From Trochalopteron elliotii (taxonomy: Eukaryota > Chordata > Aves > Passeriformes > Leiothrichidae), in NCBI GenBank assembly GCA_024734555.1, contig JANPWX010000076.1, forward strand, positions 593,527 through 657,526: a stretch of DNA of 64,000 bases, in the 5' to 3' direction. Positions 38,879 to 52,700 of the stretch are shown piece by piece. A program made the translations under genes and the position numbers. The first letter of the stretch is position 1; every line of letters starts with the position of its first letter. Under the pieces are notes generated by a model that did not search any database, had not been told where the DNA came from, and saw only the letters and a program-made list of their open reading frames with translations.

Positions 38879-41539
38879 CACTTAAATCCTCCTCAAAAAG
38901 TTAAGAACTGCCGTTTCCACCGTAATTTCTTCCAGACTTCACATTCACCCGCCTCAGGACGTAGCCATTTTGCTTATGAGAAATGCACACGCAATAAACG
39001 CTGTGGCTCAGTGCCCAGGCAGGGCCTGTGTCTGATTAGACACTGTGGCTTATTTCTGGCCACCAATCCTCTTAAACAAACATCACTGTTCCAGCATTGG
39101 GCTGTAATGCTGATTGCCTCTCACACAGATGACATAGCATTTATGAGCAACAGAAATTTCTCACATGCATTTTTAACTTCCCGTTTCACTTAGTAACTTG
39201 AGCAAGATAAAGCAGAAAAATATGTAGCAACCTTTGAAACTATTAGCTACACTCCAAACCCAAAAGTAAGCAGCACAGTAAATAGCAGGGGTTTAGTCAG
39301 CAGATTTGTCTTGCACTTCATACGTTTTTATTACCTATCCAACGATCCACAAATGGGAAGATGAAACTAAAGGATCAGAAATTGCTCTGACAGCTTGCTG
39401 GGGGTCAAGTTTTTATTTGTATGTGGAGTTTTCATTGCAGCTAATGTGACTTTTCACTGATTTGTCAGCTATAAATAACCTGCTGCTTCACTGCCATCAT
39501 AAAAGCACAACAGCTTTGTCAGGGCAGTGACACTGTGTACTGGGGATGAATTCTGCAGCAGAGTTAAACCTTCTGGCAGATAAAAGTGAAACAAATCATA
39601 AAAGCCAAACTATCTAGAAAACTGACCTTAGGATTACTGTTTATAAAAATGGGCTTTATCCTCCTCCCATGCTCCTATAAGGCATTTCTGTGTAGCTCTG
39701 AATATAAGATCCAAGAAACATCTAAGTGTACCTAAAACTAAGTTGAAATATACACTTTTAAAATGCAAGCAAGTCTAACCTCTAGTCTACTTTGTTTGGA
39801 AAAATCTTTTTAAGTTTCCTCTTTGTTTTTGTCACGGATATGCGAAATCTACTAAAACCAGCACATATTGTTAAGGATAGATGTGTATGGTTTCTCATGC
39901 TGAAAAGAAGTACAGAGTGACTTCCCAGGCATTATCAGGTGTTACCATTGACTTTCCCCTGCTTATTTGAAAAGGAATTGCAATAATGAGACCCAGAGAT
40001 TTTATCCCCAGAGGCCAGTTCCACTGAAGTATTCCAGATTGTACTGAAAGGATCTAGAATGCATAATAAAGCAAAGATCTAGGAGGAGTCTCCAAAGAAT
40101 TACCAAGTATACAGTTGCTCACTGTTGACTTCTCGGGCACTGGGGTAACATTTGACAGTAGCGCTTAGAAAATTTTATACTGTAACACAACAGAATACTG
40201 TGACAGATGGCAGCTACGTACAGGCACAATGCTAACGTGTTTCTTTTCAAAGTAGACAATTGCCCTATGACTACACTCTTTCATAGCCTCAGTTTGTATT
40301 TGCATTTGTAGCATGCTCAATATACAGGTGCACTTGTGACATTTGCTCCTTTTACTCACAATGAAAAGGTTGTATCCTAGTCTGTTTAGAAAAATTACTT
40401 TAGAAAAGTGACTTTTAGCTAAGACCAGAGGACTTACTGATTTAAAGCATACTTCCATATAGGTCTGCGTTGGGTCCTGACATGGGCGCCCTTTATTAAC
40501 AGAAAAACACATTAAAAAAAAAAAATCTTTCTAAATGACATCCCTGCGTTTGTACAAAAAACCAGTTTTTACACCTACATACATACTTCTCTTTCTTCTC
40601 TCTCATCAGAAAAGATGATTCAGGACTTTACAGTGCAGTAAACCAAGACTGATTTCACTTCACACAGATATAGTTTCTGGTTTAACAACAAGATGCCTAG
40701 TAATAATATATGGTTAAAAAGATTGTAGTATAATGGTCTTAAAATATATGTAAAAATATTATCTTGATAAAGCAGAAACTATGTAAATTATTAAAGATAA
40801 GTGTCCAGTATTTGAATGGACAACTGCAAATCTTCACACTGTCTAATTCAAAATGTATCAATGTAACCTACCACTAGTACATTGCTAATGTTACTCTTCC
40901 TCCACAAATTTTACAGGGGGAAAGAATTTTCTTAAAAATACTGCAAATTTAAATTTTCAGTGCAAGTGCATCTTTAAATTAATACATGTGGGTATCGAGG
41001 TTTCTAAACAATTTTATATTTGATTATTTCACTGAGTTTTACTGGAGTGTGATTTGATACATATTTCCTTTAAACTGTTTACATCTGTTTAACAGTCACC
41101 ATGATACCACCGTCTTTCAAACAGAAGATGTCCCTAAAGTACACTCTGTTATGTCCAAATTCTTGTAGATTCAGTGGCACACTGACTGTCACAAAAATGT
41201 AAAATAATATCTAATTCAAGGTAAGTCAGAAGAAACACATTATTGTTATTTTACAGCTGACGATTACATTTTGTAATGCAATCAGTAATTTACATGGTCC
41301 CTGATCTTGCACATCCTCTTTCATTCATCCTTTAAATTTTGATTATTTTTCTAAAGAGTTACTCAATTTTTCAAAAATCAGGTGCCCCTGAAGTAGAATA
41401 AAAAAGAGAGAGAGACAGCAGAAATACAAGAACCCATTCTAAAGCACTGGTTACACGATCAGTATTTCCAACAGTCCTGCCCTACTTCTGCATATTCCAG
41501 GTCAATTTACTTGAATGCACCTGGTATAACTGCAGCTAG

Positions 41540-41986
41540 TCCTAGAGGAGAGCCACAAGGATGGTGAAGGGTCTGGAGGGGAAGCCTTGTGAGGGGCAGC
41601 TGAGGGTACTTGGTCTGTTCAGCCTGGAGGAGACTGAGGGGAGACCTCACTGCAGTCACAGCTTCTTGTGAGGAGAAGAGAAGGGGCAGACTCTGATTTC
41701 TTCACTGTGATGAACAGTGACAAGACCTGAGGGAATGGCCTGAAGCTGAGTCAGGGGAGGATTAGGTTTAGGAAAAGGTTCTTCACCCAGAGGGGGGCTG
41801 GCACTGGAACAGGCTCCCCAGGGAAGTGGTCACAGCACCAGCCTGACAGAGTTTGAGAGGTGTTTAGACAATGCTCTCAGGCACATGGTGTGACTCTTGG
41901 GGTGTCCTGTGCAGGCCAGGAGTTGGACTTGATGATCCTGAATGGTCCTGTCCATCTCAGCACATTCTATGGTAGCTCTATGATTT
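41540..41986 (+). mobile_element. CR1 LINE 3' region, about 450 bp
   Basis: Recognisable CR1 blocks in order: GCCACAAGGATGGTGAAGGG, CAGCCTGGAGGAGACTGAGG, AAGGTTCTTCACCCAGAGG, CCTGACAGAGTTTGAGAGG, CAGGAGTTGGACTTGATGAT and a degraded ATTCTATGG...CTATGAT end. Antisense to DST. Confidence 0.92.
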
Positions 41987-44900
41987 ATCCATTTCTAAAT
42001 ATTAGCTAGGAATAAATGCATTCCAAATATACCTCTGCAGATGATTAGCAGCCTCTGTGCCTTTTATCTTTCTAGACACAGAAAGACATAGGTATTTTTG
42101 AGACTTAATAACCACTTAAACAATACTTACCAGCTGTTCCTGTTAAAGGTATTGTTCTGTCAACAATTCTTTCTGTTGTTCTTCTTTCCCAAGAACCAAG
42201 TAGTGACTTTATAGTCACTTTAACTTTCTAAGTCACTTATACTCTTGAACCAAAGAAAACATCAAGGACAACAGAATTGATAAATTGCATTTATATCAGT
42301 TGTCAGGTTTTGTTTATATAAAAACCCAAAGCAAAATAAGTGAAGACAATCAAAGAAAATGCTGGCAACTAAAGAAAAAATTACCACCTTCAGCTAACGG
42401 AAATTCTGTGAAGTCATAACTTTGGTGTCAGCAAGGAAAGAGACAGAGTTAACAGGATTACACTGGAGATTCAGAAGAGGGAAACTGAAATTTCTTCCAA
42501 AACCTGTCAGCTAGAGCATAGATAGATAATATTCTAAAGCATCAAAATAGACTACCACTGAACCCTGTGAGAACCACCACAACATAGTGATGACCACACC
42601 AAGGGCTTTGTCTTGGACATCTGACTAGACCTAAGTGGAAACTCAGCACTGGTTTAAGCCAGAGATTCAAGTGATCAAAGCTGTTAAAACTACCACCAGG
42701 GATTGCTGTGTTTCTTTATCTTGATACTGGGGTTTTTGTTGGCATTTTCTTAAACAAAACATGTAAAAGATACAAATTTATACCCACCAATGCTGCAAAG
42801 ATTTATGGGGAGATTAACAACAGACTTTTTCTGGCACGAAAACCCCTAAGAAGTATAACATGAATAAAGGATTAAACCAACACTTGTGTGCAATTAGATC
42901 TGCCTTAGAAGCTGCTTTATCACAAAAAAGAAGTTAAGATTAAGAAATGGAAAACAAATGATTAACACCGAAACATGAAATAGCTCATGCAGATTTGTAT
43001 GGGTTTGCATTTAACCACAGATTTCTGTAATTTGTCAAGCATGTCTGTGACTGGGAAATGCATTAATTTCTTAACATGGGACAGGTGCATAACACATTAT
43101 AATGGCAATGTTGTTGAACATTGTGTATTTGTTAGTGTATTTGTCACTCTGCAAAATGATGATACCACTCACTCTATGTGATAATTCACTAATTTATGCT
43201 TTATTATTTGTCTCATATAGGTAGCAGTTATTGTACAGGAAAAGTTATTCTACTTTGCTAATCAAACCATGCCAGGTATCTTTTATCAAAACCCTACTAG
43301 TAATGCAGTTCAGTTACTCCTGGATTTAAGATCCCTTTCCCCTCTTTTTTGTGTGTTTATACAACACAGCAGAAGTAATGGAGCGTTTAGCACAAATGGG
43401 ACGTGTCATTTCACGGTACTAAAACAGCATACCAGATAACCAGCAAGCATTTTGTTGCACAGCCCTAAGGTCACATGCAGAATAACAGAGAGATAAACAT
43501 AAGCCAAAGAGAATGTGAAAATTAAAGTAGCACAAGATAGAAAACAAGGATAAAAATAAAGGCTTGCCAGCAAAAACAAAAGGTTTGGAGCAGTTTGAGC
43601 CATACTGGCAACCACTCCTCAAACTCTGAGAGAGATGTTCAACTACCAAGTCACAACCACCAACAGGAGAGGCTTTATATCCAGTGAAATGGCTTACAAA
43701 AAGAGGAATTTGCTCCTTATTGGTGGTTTTATGCCATTAATGATAGAGACTTCATGTTTCTCTCACCCTTGCTGTGATTCAGGTGAGTCCAAAAATTTCA
43801 AGAATTCCGAACTCACTTTCTTACCTAAGACTTAGGAATTTTATTTTTTTTTTTATAAATCCCTGAAGAATTCCAGAAGAAACAACTAGGAGTTCAGCTG
43901 AGAAATAAAATACCACAAGAGTATACCCTAACAAATGCTGAAGGACAGGTAATGCTGCTGCATTGGCTAATGACAGATAATCAGACAATGCAGCTATCAT
44001 GTGGAATAAACTTTATCCTACAATCACATATAGTCACAGACAGGACAACTGGCCACATAGCTCCATTTTTAAATCTTTAAGAAGATCAGACCTTGAACTG
44101 TTTCAGTTATTTTAAAGCAGAGGCAGAGTAAATTTCAATCTTTGGACTGCAAGGTACACATCTTGGGCAGCATCAGAAATGCCTGCTAGGAGAACAGTGA
44201 CTGAAGGCCAGGCCCAGCTCTCCTGATCTCTCATGGCCTCCTCAAGACAGCAGGCAGCATGTCTACTGAATGGTGACCCTACCATGGGATAGCCTTCTGT
44301 CTTCTGTACATCCTTTACTGAAATAGGCTACCACAGCTGAGCTGCCTCCTCCTCTGGCCACCCTGTGTGAAGGCCACAGCCTTACAAATCCACCTGTCTC
44401 ACCTTTTCACCAACACTGGTAAAAGTTTAACGGCTGATGCTGGACCAAATGAACAGTCTATGGACTGCTTGGGGGCAGACTAATCAAAAGTGATTTTTTC
44501 TTAAAGGTTTATGGGGAGTCAGCAGCAAAAAAAAAGTATTTGCTGACTGGCAAGAGAAATGTAAAGAGGCTACATGTGCTGAAGGAGGCCTGAGAGAAAA
44601 TGCCCATCTGGCTGGAGAGGGCTGGACAGTACTGGAATACCTGAACAAAATCATCACTGACCAGAACCTTGGAAAGCAGCATCCTGCAGAGGGTCTGACA
44701 GCAAAGAGCCGGGGACAGTGGAAGGAAAAGTGCTTAATGGCAGTTTCTGAGCTGAAAAATGATGATGAAACTGAAAAGCAAGAAGTCTATTGATTCATTG
44801 CTTAGATATTTCTGAAATTTCTTAAGGCCTGAGTTCACAAAGGCCTACTTTTAGTTAGATGGAAGTTCAAAGTTTTCTTTTGCTTCAGCATACTTTTTCT

Positions 44901-47329
44901 CAATCAACTGCAAGTGATTTTAAACATTTAACTTTTGTTAAAGAATGCTTGCAGTGGTTTGAAAAGAAACCAGTTTTCACAGAATTTGCATCTTACTAAA
45001 ATTGTGATGACTTTATGAGGACAAATTCTGCTTTCATTTATAGTTGCTCATCTCCAATGTCGTCAGTGAAAATGTACTGGTTGTTGAAGAAGGAGTCCAT
45101 TAAAGTATTAATCTGGATATTTATACATACAGCCTATGATTTTATGAAATACTATAATCTGACTGAGCATGTTCTACAGGTGCCAGGAAAAGAACTTATA
45201 ACAGTTATTACATTATGAAACTGAATTTAAACTAAGCCACCTACTATTAAAAGCATGTGAAATACGTACATTGAAAGCTTCCATAAATCCCAGTAACATA
45301 CATTGGGGTTTTTCAATACCACAGAACAAATTATTTTCTTGCAGTTTAATAATCCACCAGATTTCCCATTCCAGCTTTTCAGTATCTCTTATGTAATTAC
45401 TTTGGACACAGAAGAATGGATACTTTCTGGACTTGTGCAGCTGCAGAAGTCAGTGCTGTAACTTAGAATAACATTTATATTTATCTAGTTATGCGTACCA
45501 ATTCACAAAGCCATAACCATCTCTAGATATAACTCAGATGCAAGAGAAACATAATCCTCAAATGTGTATTATATTTTATTTTTTTTATCATGTCTTTCCC
45601 CTAAATCATTCCTAAATCCATTCCAATAATCAGAGAGATTTCCTATTTTGAGTAAATAATACCCTCAGACAAGGAGGACCGTGACTCAGAGAAACAATAA
45701 GCTACAAACAACAGCCAAAAAAAAATCTCTGGCATCTTGACTATTTCCCGGATTGCAGCGTTATTAGAATACACATAATTGATGTGGAGCAGAGCCAGTA
45801 ATATCACACAGCAAACAGCTTCTTATGCTCACTGAGAAATTAACTATTTCTGCAAATGCTGGGAAAATTGAGGGGTAATTCAGGTTAAAAGTCCCCCACT
45901 TAAATGTCTAGATACTCATGTTTACACACTGGCTAGGTTTTGAAGAGGTCACTTTATGCAGTGAGGGCAGGATTCAGTTTCCTCAACATGAGCTTCTGGA
46001 GCTCTTTGAGATATCCTGCAACATCCCAACTGGCCTCCAGCTGCAGGTCCGGAAGATCATGAGTTTCTCACAAGTCTGGCGTCTCACCAGAGAACTCCAC
46101 ACACACGTCCTGCATACTCTAGGACACCTCAGATATCGCTCAAATGCCACCTGTTTTTAGGAGGCTGAATCAAAAGCCCTATACTAGTTGTTCAATCAAC
46201 AGCAATGTTTCACAGCCTGAAGCAGAGAGGTAAGAAAGGCATTTGACCATCTAGAATACCTGAGACACTTTAAAATATTTGAGCTATCCATATGGAGATA
46301 GCATTTACATCACAAGAGCTAAGGAAACCTGCTTCCCACTGCAAATGCTACCAGTTATGAAGTGTCATCTCAGAACCACACAGCAACTCTGCTGGACAAG
46401 TGAATAGCTCCATAGGTGCTCTAGGCATCCCCTCCAAGTGATCTGCATCACTCCATCAGCCTCAACCTCTGTAGCGCCTAACCCCTAGGCCTCAAATCCA
46501 TTGCTAAATATGTTTACCACCATTTAAGAAGCAGTTGATCCTGCCTGATCTATCTCTTTCCAGACGAGTGTGGGTTTCCCATAAGACCCATGTCATACTT
46601 CTCATACTCACATGGGTGTCTCATAAATCTCCAACAACACAGATGTTTATGTTTAGTTGAGTGAAGTGAACCTCTAGTAGCTCATTAGTTGACTCACTGT
46701 CTAGGCTGTACTAACTGTATAGACTAAACCTCTATCCTTCTGATTATCAGATTAAAGGGACACTTTAGACAATTGCATAAGAACATGGTTCCCCATAAGC
46801 ACACGGATTTAGGTGTCTTAACTTCAAACTGAATCTCATCACAACTTTCCTGATAACTATGGAACTACTCCATGCATAAACACAATTATTGTCACAAAGC
46901 TTTATCCCTTGGTGAAGACACTTTTCTGTTCAGATTTTTCCCTCATTTTAAATCTAAGTGAAGCAAAAAAAACAACTTGAGGTCTAAGTATGGACATTCT
47001 TTTGCAATTCACATTCTGAACCTCAAGTGGCCATACACAGGTGACAAAGACACCAAATTGCCATATTCTTCAAAGGAAGTGGCATAGCAGGAAATGTCAT
47101 GCAAGCACAGACTAGTGCAGGGTGTGTGTCTTACACCACTTTACAAATCCCTTCTGCATTCAATGTAAGTATACTGCAGCCATTAGTAACAAAAAGAATA
47201 TATATTTTTAAACATCCTGTTCTTCAGTTACTTCATATTTATTTAAGAGACTTAATATTTAGTCAAGCACCAGTAGTTATCCTTAAAATTACTTTTTCAC
47301 CAATTTTTAAGATATTATTTTGAAAAAGG

Positions 47330-48220
47330 AGGTCATCAAGATAGCAAACACCATATCAGGGGGCATCAAACACAGCCCAAACAGCCAGTAAGGAGAGGCA
47401 ATTATCCTGCTGTACTCAGTATTGGTGCAGCCTCACTCTGAGAACTGTGTGCAATTCTGGTCCCCACGGTTTAAGAAGGGTATGAAGGTCCTCGAATATG
47501 TCCAAAGAAGGGCAACAAAGCTGGTGGCAGGGATGGAAAGCATGTCCTAAATGGAGCACCTGAGGACTTTGAGTTTGTCTAGTTAGGAGAAAGGGAGGCT
47601 GAAGAGTGACCTCGCTGCTCTGTCGGGAACTAGAGGAGGCATTGAGCTCTTTAAAAGGGAACCCATATCTTTAGAAATAGAAGAAAAGAATGTTGAGAAC
47701 TACTCACCTGTCAACCTCTCTTCTGTGCCTGGGAAGATCATGGAACAGATCCCAGGGAAGTTGTTAGGATGCCCCCATGCGTGGGAATGTTAGGTTAGAA
47801 TGTCCCATTCCTGGGAGTGTTCAAGGCCAGCTTGGATGGGGTTTCTGAACAATCTGGTCTAGTCGAAGGTGTCCCTGCCCCCAGAAGGGGGGTTGGAACG
47901 AGGTAATTCTCAATATCCCCTTCCAACTCAAACCATTTTGATTCTCCTTTCCCTGGTATGTCACTGGACACATGGGAATACTTCAAAACTGTGCTGGGAG
48001 GTTTAGATTGAACATCAGGAAGCATTTCTCTTCCTTGAGGGTATTCAGACATTGGAACAGGCTTCTTAGACAAGTGGTCGACGCCCCAAGCCTGTCAGAG
48101 GCATTTGGAGAACGCCCTAAGCAACACGCTTGAACTTTCAGTCAGCCCTGAATTGCTCAGGCAGTCCCCCTAGGTGAGTGTTGTATTCCTCCTCCAACTG
48201 AAATATCCTACTCTGACAGA
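47330..48220 (+). mobile_element. CR1 LINE pair, one inserted within another
   Basis: The outer element (about 47,370-47,655) carries the block from GGAGAGGCAATTATCCTGCT to the GAGCTCTTT region and resumes at about 47,945-48,220 (TTCCCTGGTATG through CCCCAAGCCTGTCAGAGGC to CCAACTGAAATATCCTACTC). Between them lies a shorter CR1 copy: a reverse-transcriptase fragment at 47,695-47,760 reading NYSPVNLSSVPGKIMEQI in the + frame, joined to a CR1 3' tail at about 47,795-47,943. Both are antisense to DST and inactive by truncation. Confidence 0.85.
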
Positions 48221-49208
48221 TCTACAAAATCTGAATTGTACTTACAGACACTTAGTTGGTAGTTATTTGGGTTAGGACACAGTGAAGTGTGTTTTGGCTA
48301 TAATTTAAATGCTTCAACATATTTCATGTTTCTCTAGCTGACTACCTTACAGGGGAAAATCCTTGCCACACCAGTTCACCTAAAGAAGGTAATTTATATA
48401 AATCGGTTTTCCTTTTCATCCATTTTTCACAACCAGTAGCACTAATGTTCATCACTTTTTTACAAGCACCTAAAACAGTGTCAGATGTCCTGTGCTTCAT
48501 CTAATGAGAAAAACTAACAATTTCATTCTGCAAAAGCCTAATAATCAGTTTCAGAAACATAAAATACACATCAAGTAAAGGTTTAACTTCCACTAACAGC
48601 TTCTATTAGTAAGTCATTAATAATCTTTATTTCTTAAAATAGAGCAACTTTCAATCCCAGCCTAATTCTGTAGATCATGCTTAAATATATTTAAACCCAA
48701 CCTTTTTTTCTCTATATAACCATGTGGGAGCAAAGACTGCTGTGATGAGGGGAGCTGAGGGAACTCCAGATCCTTGCTAGTGGTTTCTCCTTTATTCTAT
48801 GTGCTGATCCAGACTAAGACGTGCACCCTGTTTATATCTGGGTACCACAGGCCCTGTTTGTGTCTTTGCTCATCATTAGGATTTGCAGAAGAGCCCATTA
48901 AGTCCTAGAAACCTTTCTGGGTTTTTTTAAGAATTTTTTTTCAGTCATAAATCCAGCGTGGAATATTCCCAAGTGAACCATGCTTTTTCTGTGTGATCTT
49001 GCAAACTTCTGATCATTTAAAATGCCTGCACAGCAGGGAGTTCATCGCTAACAATGCTGCAGTCACTAAATGGGAATTATCTGTCATCTGAATTACATCA
49101 TCTACAGCCAGGGCCATTATGCAAGCCTCCTTTTGAGGAGCAATTCAACACCACACACTGTAAGGCTGCATTATACTGTACACAATCCCACCAGTGTACA
49201 ACAACCAG

Positions 49209-49223
49209 AGTGCCACCTAGTGT
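49209..49223 (-). promoter_or_regulatory. CTCF-type motif, reverse orientation
   Basis: The minus strand reads ACACTAGGTGGCACT, 14 of 15 positions matching the CTCF core consensus. It lies about 420 bp from the CH1 exon at 49,645 and is convergent with the forward motif at 8,620. Confidence 0.55.
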
Positions 49224-49644
49224 GACCCATGCCACCATTGCTGGAGCTAGAAACCAATGCTGATGTGGGAGGAACTACTAGAAGAGGCTGAGAGTATAGC
49301 TTGCTAAAATACTCATACAGCAGATCCTGAATGAAAAAAATATTCAAAACTTTTCAATATATTTTAACACTCATCAAAAGAAGTCTGTAGAATAAAACAA
49401 GAAGGATATGTCCAAATGCTGGAAGGAATACATCAATTATACGGTCTTTAATGATGTTCAAAACTGAAGCACAAATGAAATCTTGAGATTCAGTTTACAT
49501 CATGAAATAAGATGCATCATCAAAACCTTCAGAAACACATTAGAGAAGACTAAAAAAATCTATGGAGTCCTGTCTAAATTGATATTCCTCGCAACTACGC
49601 AAGAATCTGACCAAAAACATACAGTCAGGCAAAACTAGGCTTAC

Positions 49645-49737
49645 CTGAAAGTGCAAAATTATGGTCCATATCAACCCCAAAGTCAACTTGGGATTCCCAT
49701 CTGTTATATCATCATTTCTGATGTTAACCAGTTTCAC
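49645..49737 (-). CDS. DST: DST exon: end of CH1 domain
   Basis: 93 nt, 31 codons, phase 0. The peptide includes [20 protein letters not shown] and ends WTIILHFQ, the conserved C-terminal helix of CH1. Acceptor cag|GTGAAA, donor CAG|gtaagc. Confidence 0.97.
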
Positions 49738-52700
49738 CTGCCATCACAGAAAGAAAATACAGACAAAATTGAAATAAATATGCCACAAATACATACTGCA
49801 TTACACAGGCATGACTGTAAAGGATGCACTACTCACTTCCTGAGCCTACTCTGCTGGGTTTTTTAACTCTCAAAAGCAGAAAGGAATTGCATTCTGCCTG
49901 TAAGGGGCCTGCCAGGAACTGCCCTCTCCCACTCACACTGGGATGAGGAAATTCCTCAGCTGTCACTAGGCTGGCAGATCTGCTCCCCATGCCAAATACC
50001 CTTTGCTTTGGCTCTTGTCAAAAGGGGAAGGCACGAGAGAGCAGAGTAGGATAACATGAATCTAATGATCTGTAGCTGCTGTATCAGTCCCAGGGCAGTG
50101 CTGACACTGAGAGGTTATTGCTGCCGCTCTTCCACCCCACGCTTTCCTGTACTTAAACAAGGATTCAGCAGCAGGAGAGCTGGCCTGTTAAAACACAGGT
50201 CTTGATAAAACTAGGAATTTAGTGTCACATTTAAGTAAACAATGGCTTAAAAAAGCCAATAATTATTATAGTTTCTGATGCTGTATTCATTCATACTGCT
50301 ATAAACAAATGGTTAATAGGATTAAAACAAGAGCTGCTGTTATTACACTCCCATAAACTCACACCCAGAGTGAGTTCAATAATTCCAGGGTTTTCGCCTA
50401 ATTTTATTAATATATTTAATTTCTCTATATGTATTCTGCATCCATATAGCCTAGCAGTTAAAGATGACACAGCCAAAAGACATTTTATGCTTACATTAGT
50501 ACAGTTGCGTGCACATGCTTTTCAACATATACCCTGTTATCAACTGAACAAGCAAAGGCATGTCTTTCTTTTGATCTGCAAACACAATCTTAGCTATTTG
50601 GAGGGAAAAAAAGCACCAAACCACACTCTCTGCAAGAAAGACAGTGTATTGCACAGTTTGTTGTTTATTTCTCAAGTCAGGCTTTAAAATTATACATATA
50701 TAGGCTTTCTCTGCTCTACAATCACAATAAAGCATTATACTTGGAGGTTACACAGCCAGCCTGAGCCAGTGAACTCCTAAATACAGTTTAGAAACATTGA
50801 CTAGAGAGCTGGAACTTTAATCAGCTGCAAGCCTCACTGACAATTTGCCAAGACCAAAGCCCTACAACCATTTTGTATACTAGAAAATAGCCATCTTCAC
50901 AAAGCTGCAAGGCTAAAGAGAGCACAAAAATCCTCAGATTACAATCAACAGCAGCATGTGCACGTTCATAAACATGAGGATGACACGGCTCTACACCTCC
51001 TGCATTTTAATACACATGGTCTGCCATGAATAAATAAGGCATGGTGCAGCACAAGTCCTGAGGTCCTGCTGCATAAGAATGCCATCGTGACTGTCAAGTA
51101 GCCATTCATTTACTTTGTAGTGTACTTGTTCAGTGGCTCACTTAGGTTAACAGGAAAAGTTTGCTTTGAACTCAGCAAAAGAGGATTTTGTTCTCAGTGC
51201 ACACACACCATTCAGTGACCCGAAAGGCAAGTTTGAAATTTCAAAATGCAAAACAACACCTGGTTACATAACAAAACTACATATCTGTTTATGGTTTGCT
51301 ACCTCATATTCTCTCAAACCTTTGAAGTAGCAAAAAAAAGTGTTTTTTTTTAAATCAACCAATCAGAAAACAGATTTTCAGTGTCAATTCACTGAGATGT
51401 GATGGATAGGGAGGAACAGGTTTTCCTTCCATGTTTCGGATTTTTTTTTTAATTGCCACTTTGTAAAGGGAGAAATCAAGACTACCGTAAGTGTTTAAAA
51501 GATATTGAAAAGTGGAAAGAAATTCATAGTAGCAGAAATGCAGCAGTGTGGATTTCAAGTGTCTGGCTAAAAGGAGATACAAGTGAAATTAAGCCTGAAT
51601 CTTCCACACTGCCCAGGTGACTCTGACATCTTTCTAACTGTTCTAAAAAGATCAGTTTTGCTTTAATCAAAGTTTGAGAAAGTTTTTCCAAAACAAATAC
51701 CATCAAAACAAGGAACTCCCATAAAACATTCTAACATATTTCAATTGGCATTTTGCACTAAAAATTAGATTATGAACAAAACTGCATACCATCTAGTGTC
51801 TGGGCACTATGAAAGACAGTTAAATTCACTATAAGCAATTCCTAAGGATGCCACCCATAATTTTCTCCTCTTTAAGCACATAGCACATGGAACGTGTTGT
51901 TATTGCTCAGGGAAGGATGGTGTAAAACTACCTTTCCCACATCTCTCTTAACCACCTCCAACATGACATAAATCTGAGCCCACACAAGCAGCTGTTAGAC
52001 AATATGCACAAGAGACAAAGCAGGACAAATTTGTTATTTGTTAGCTATAGGTGAGAAAAAATTTCATTGATTCTTTTTTAATTATTATTTGCATCATACC
52101 TGGCGTTTTTTCAAATAGTCAAGTGCAATTTGGACGTTCTGCAGTCTGTGGAAACGCATCCGACCTTTTTCCCGGGGCTACAAGTGGAAAACAGTATTTG
52201 TGAGACTTTCTCATCAGACAAAAGAACAAACAGTCTGATTTAAATACACCATGTAGAACATTTGAAGCACTACAGCTTTAATGAAGTCAACACCTTTGGT
52301 GGAAAAGTGTGCTTTAACTATTTATTTTAGCTGTAGTTATTTTTTAGTACAGTGGATGGCAAGAGAGATCAGTGGTCCCCAGCTGCAACTTTGATCCATG
52401 CAGGCTGATAGCTGCTCCCTGTAAAACACTATTAAGGCCAAGAGGGCTACTACCTACAGAAACTAAACTGGAATACATTATTGTAAAATATTTACAGTGT
52501 ATTAAGCAAAACAAAACATAAGTAATGTCATGGACCTTTACATTGTTCTGGTAAATTCTGTGATGGAAAAGCTTACCTCTGTATGGAACTTCATAGCTTA
52601 ATGGTATGACTGCAGAATCATTATGATATCTACACATATTTATTTAAAGCCTCTAATAAAGACAGTATCTTCCTCTAAACAGAACAATACAACATAAACT

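Larger units (their letters stand above)
31916..49644 (-). other. Large intron between CH1 and CH2 hosting the isoform-3 promoter (17.7 kb)
   Basis: Holds the alternative first exon at 38,031-38,822, CR1 elements at 41,540 and 47,330, and the reverse CTCF-type motif at 49,209. A very AT-rich stretch covers about 32,150-32,350. Around 45,940-46,820 is possibly an old dispersed repeat (GGATTTAGGTGTCTTAAC) that I cannot assign. The rest shows nothing recognisable. Confidence 0.7.

Noticed and set aside
40165..40512. 115-codon minus-strand open frame
   Set aside because: Not similar to any family I know and not in phase with DST exons; likely chance.
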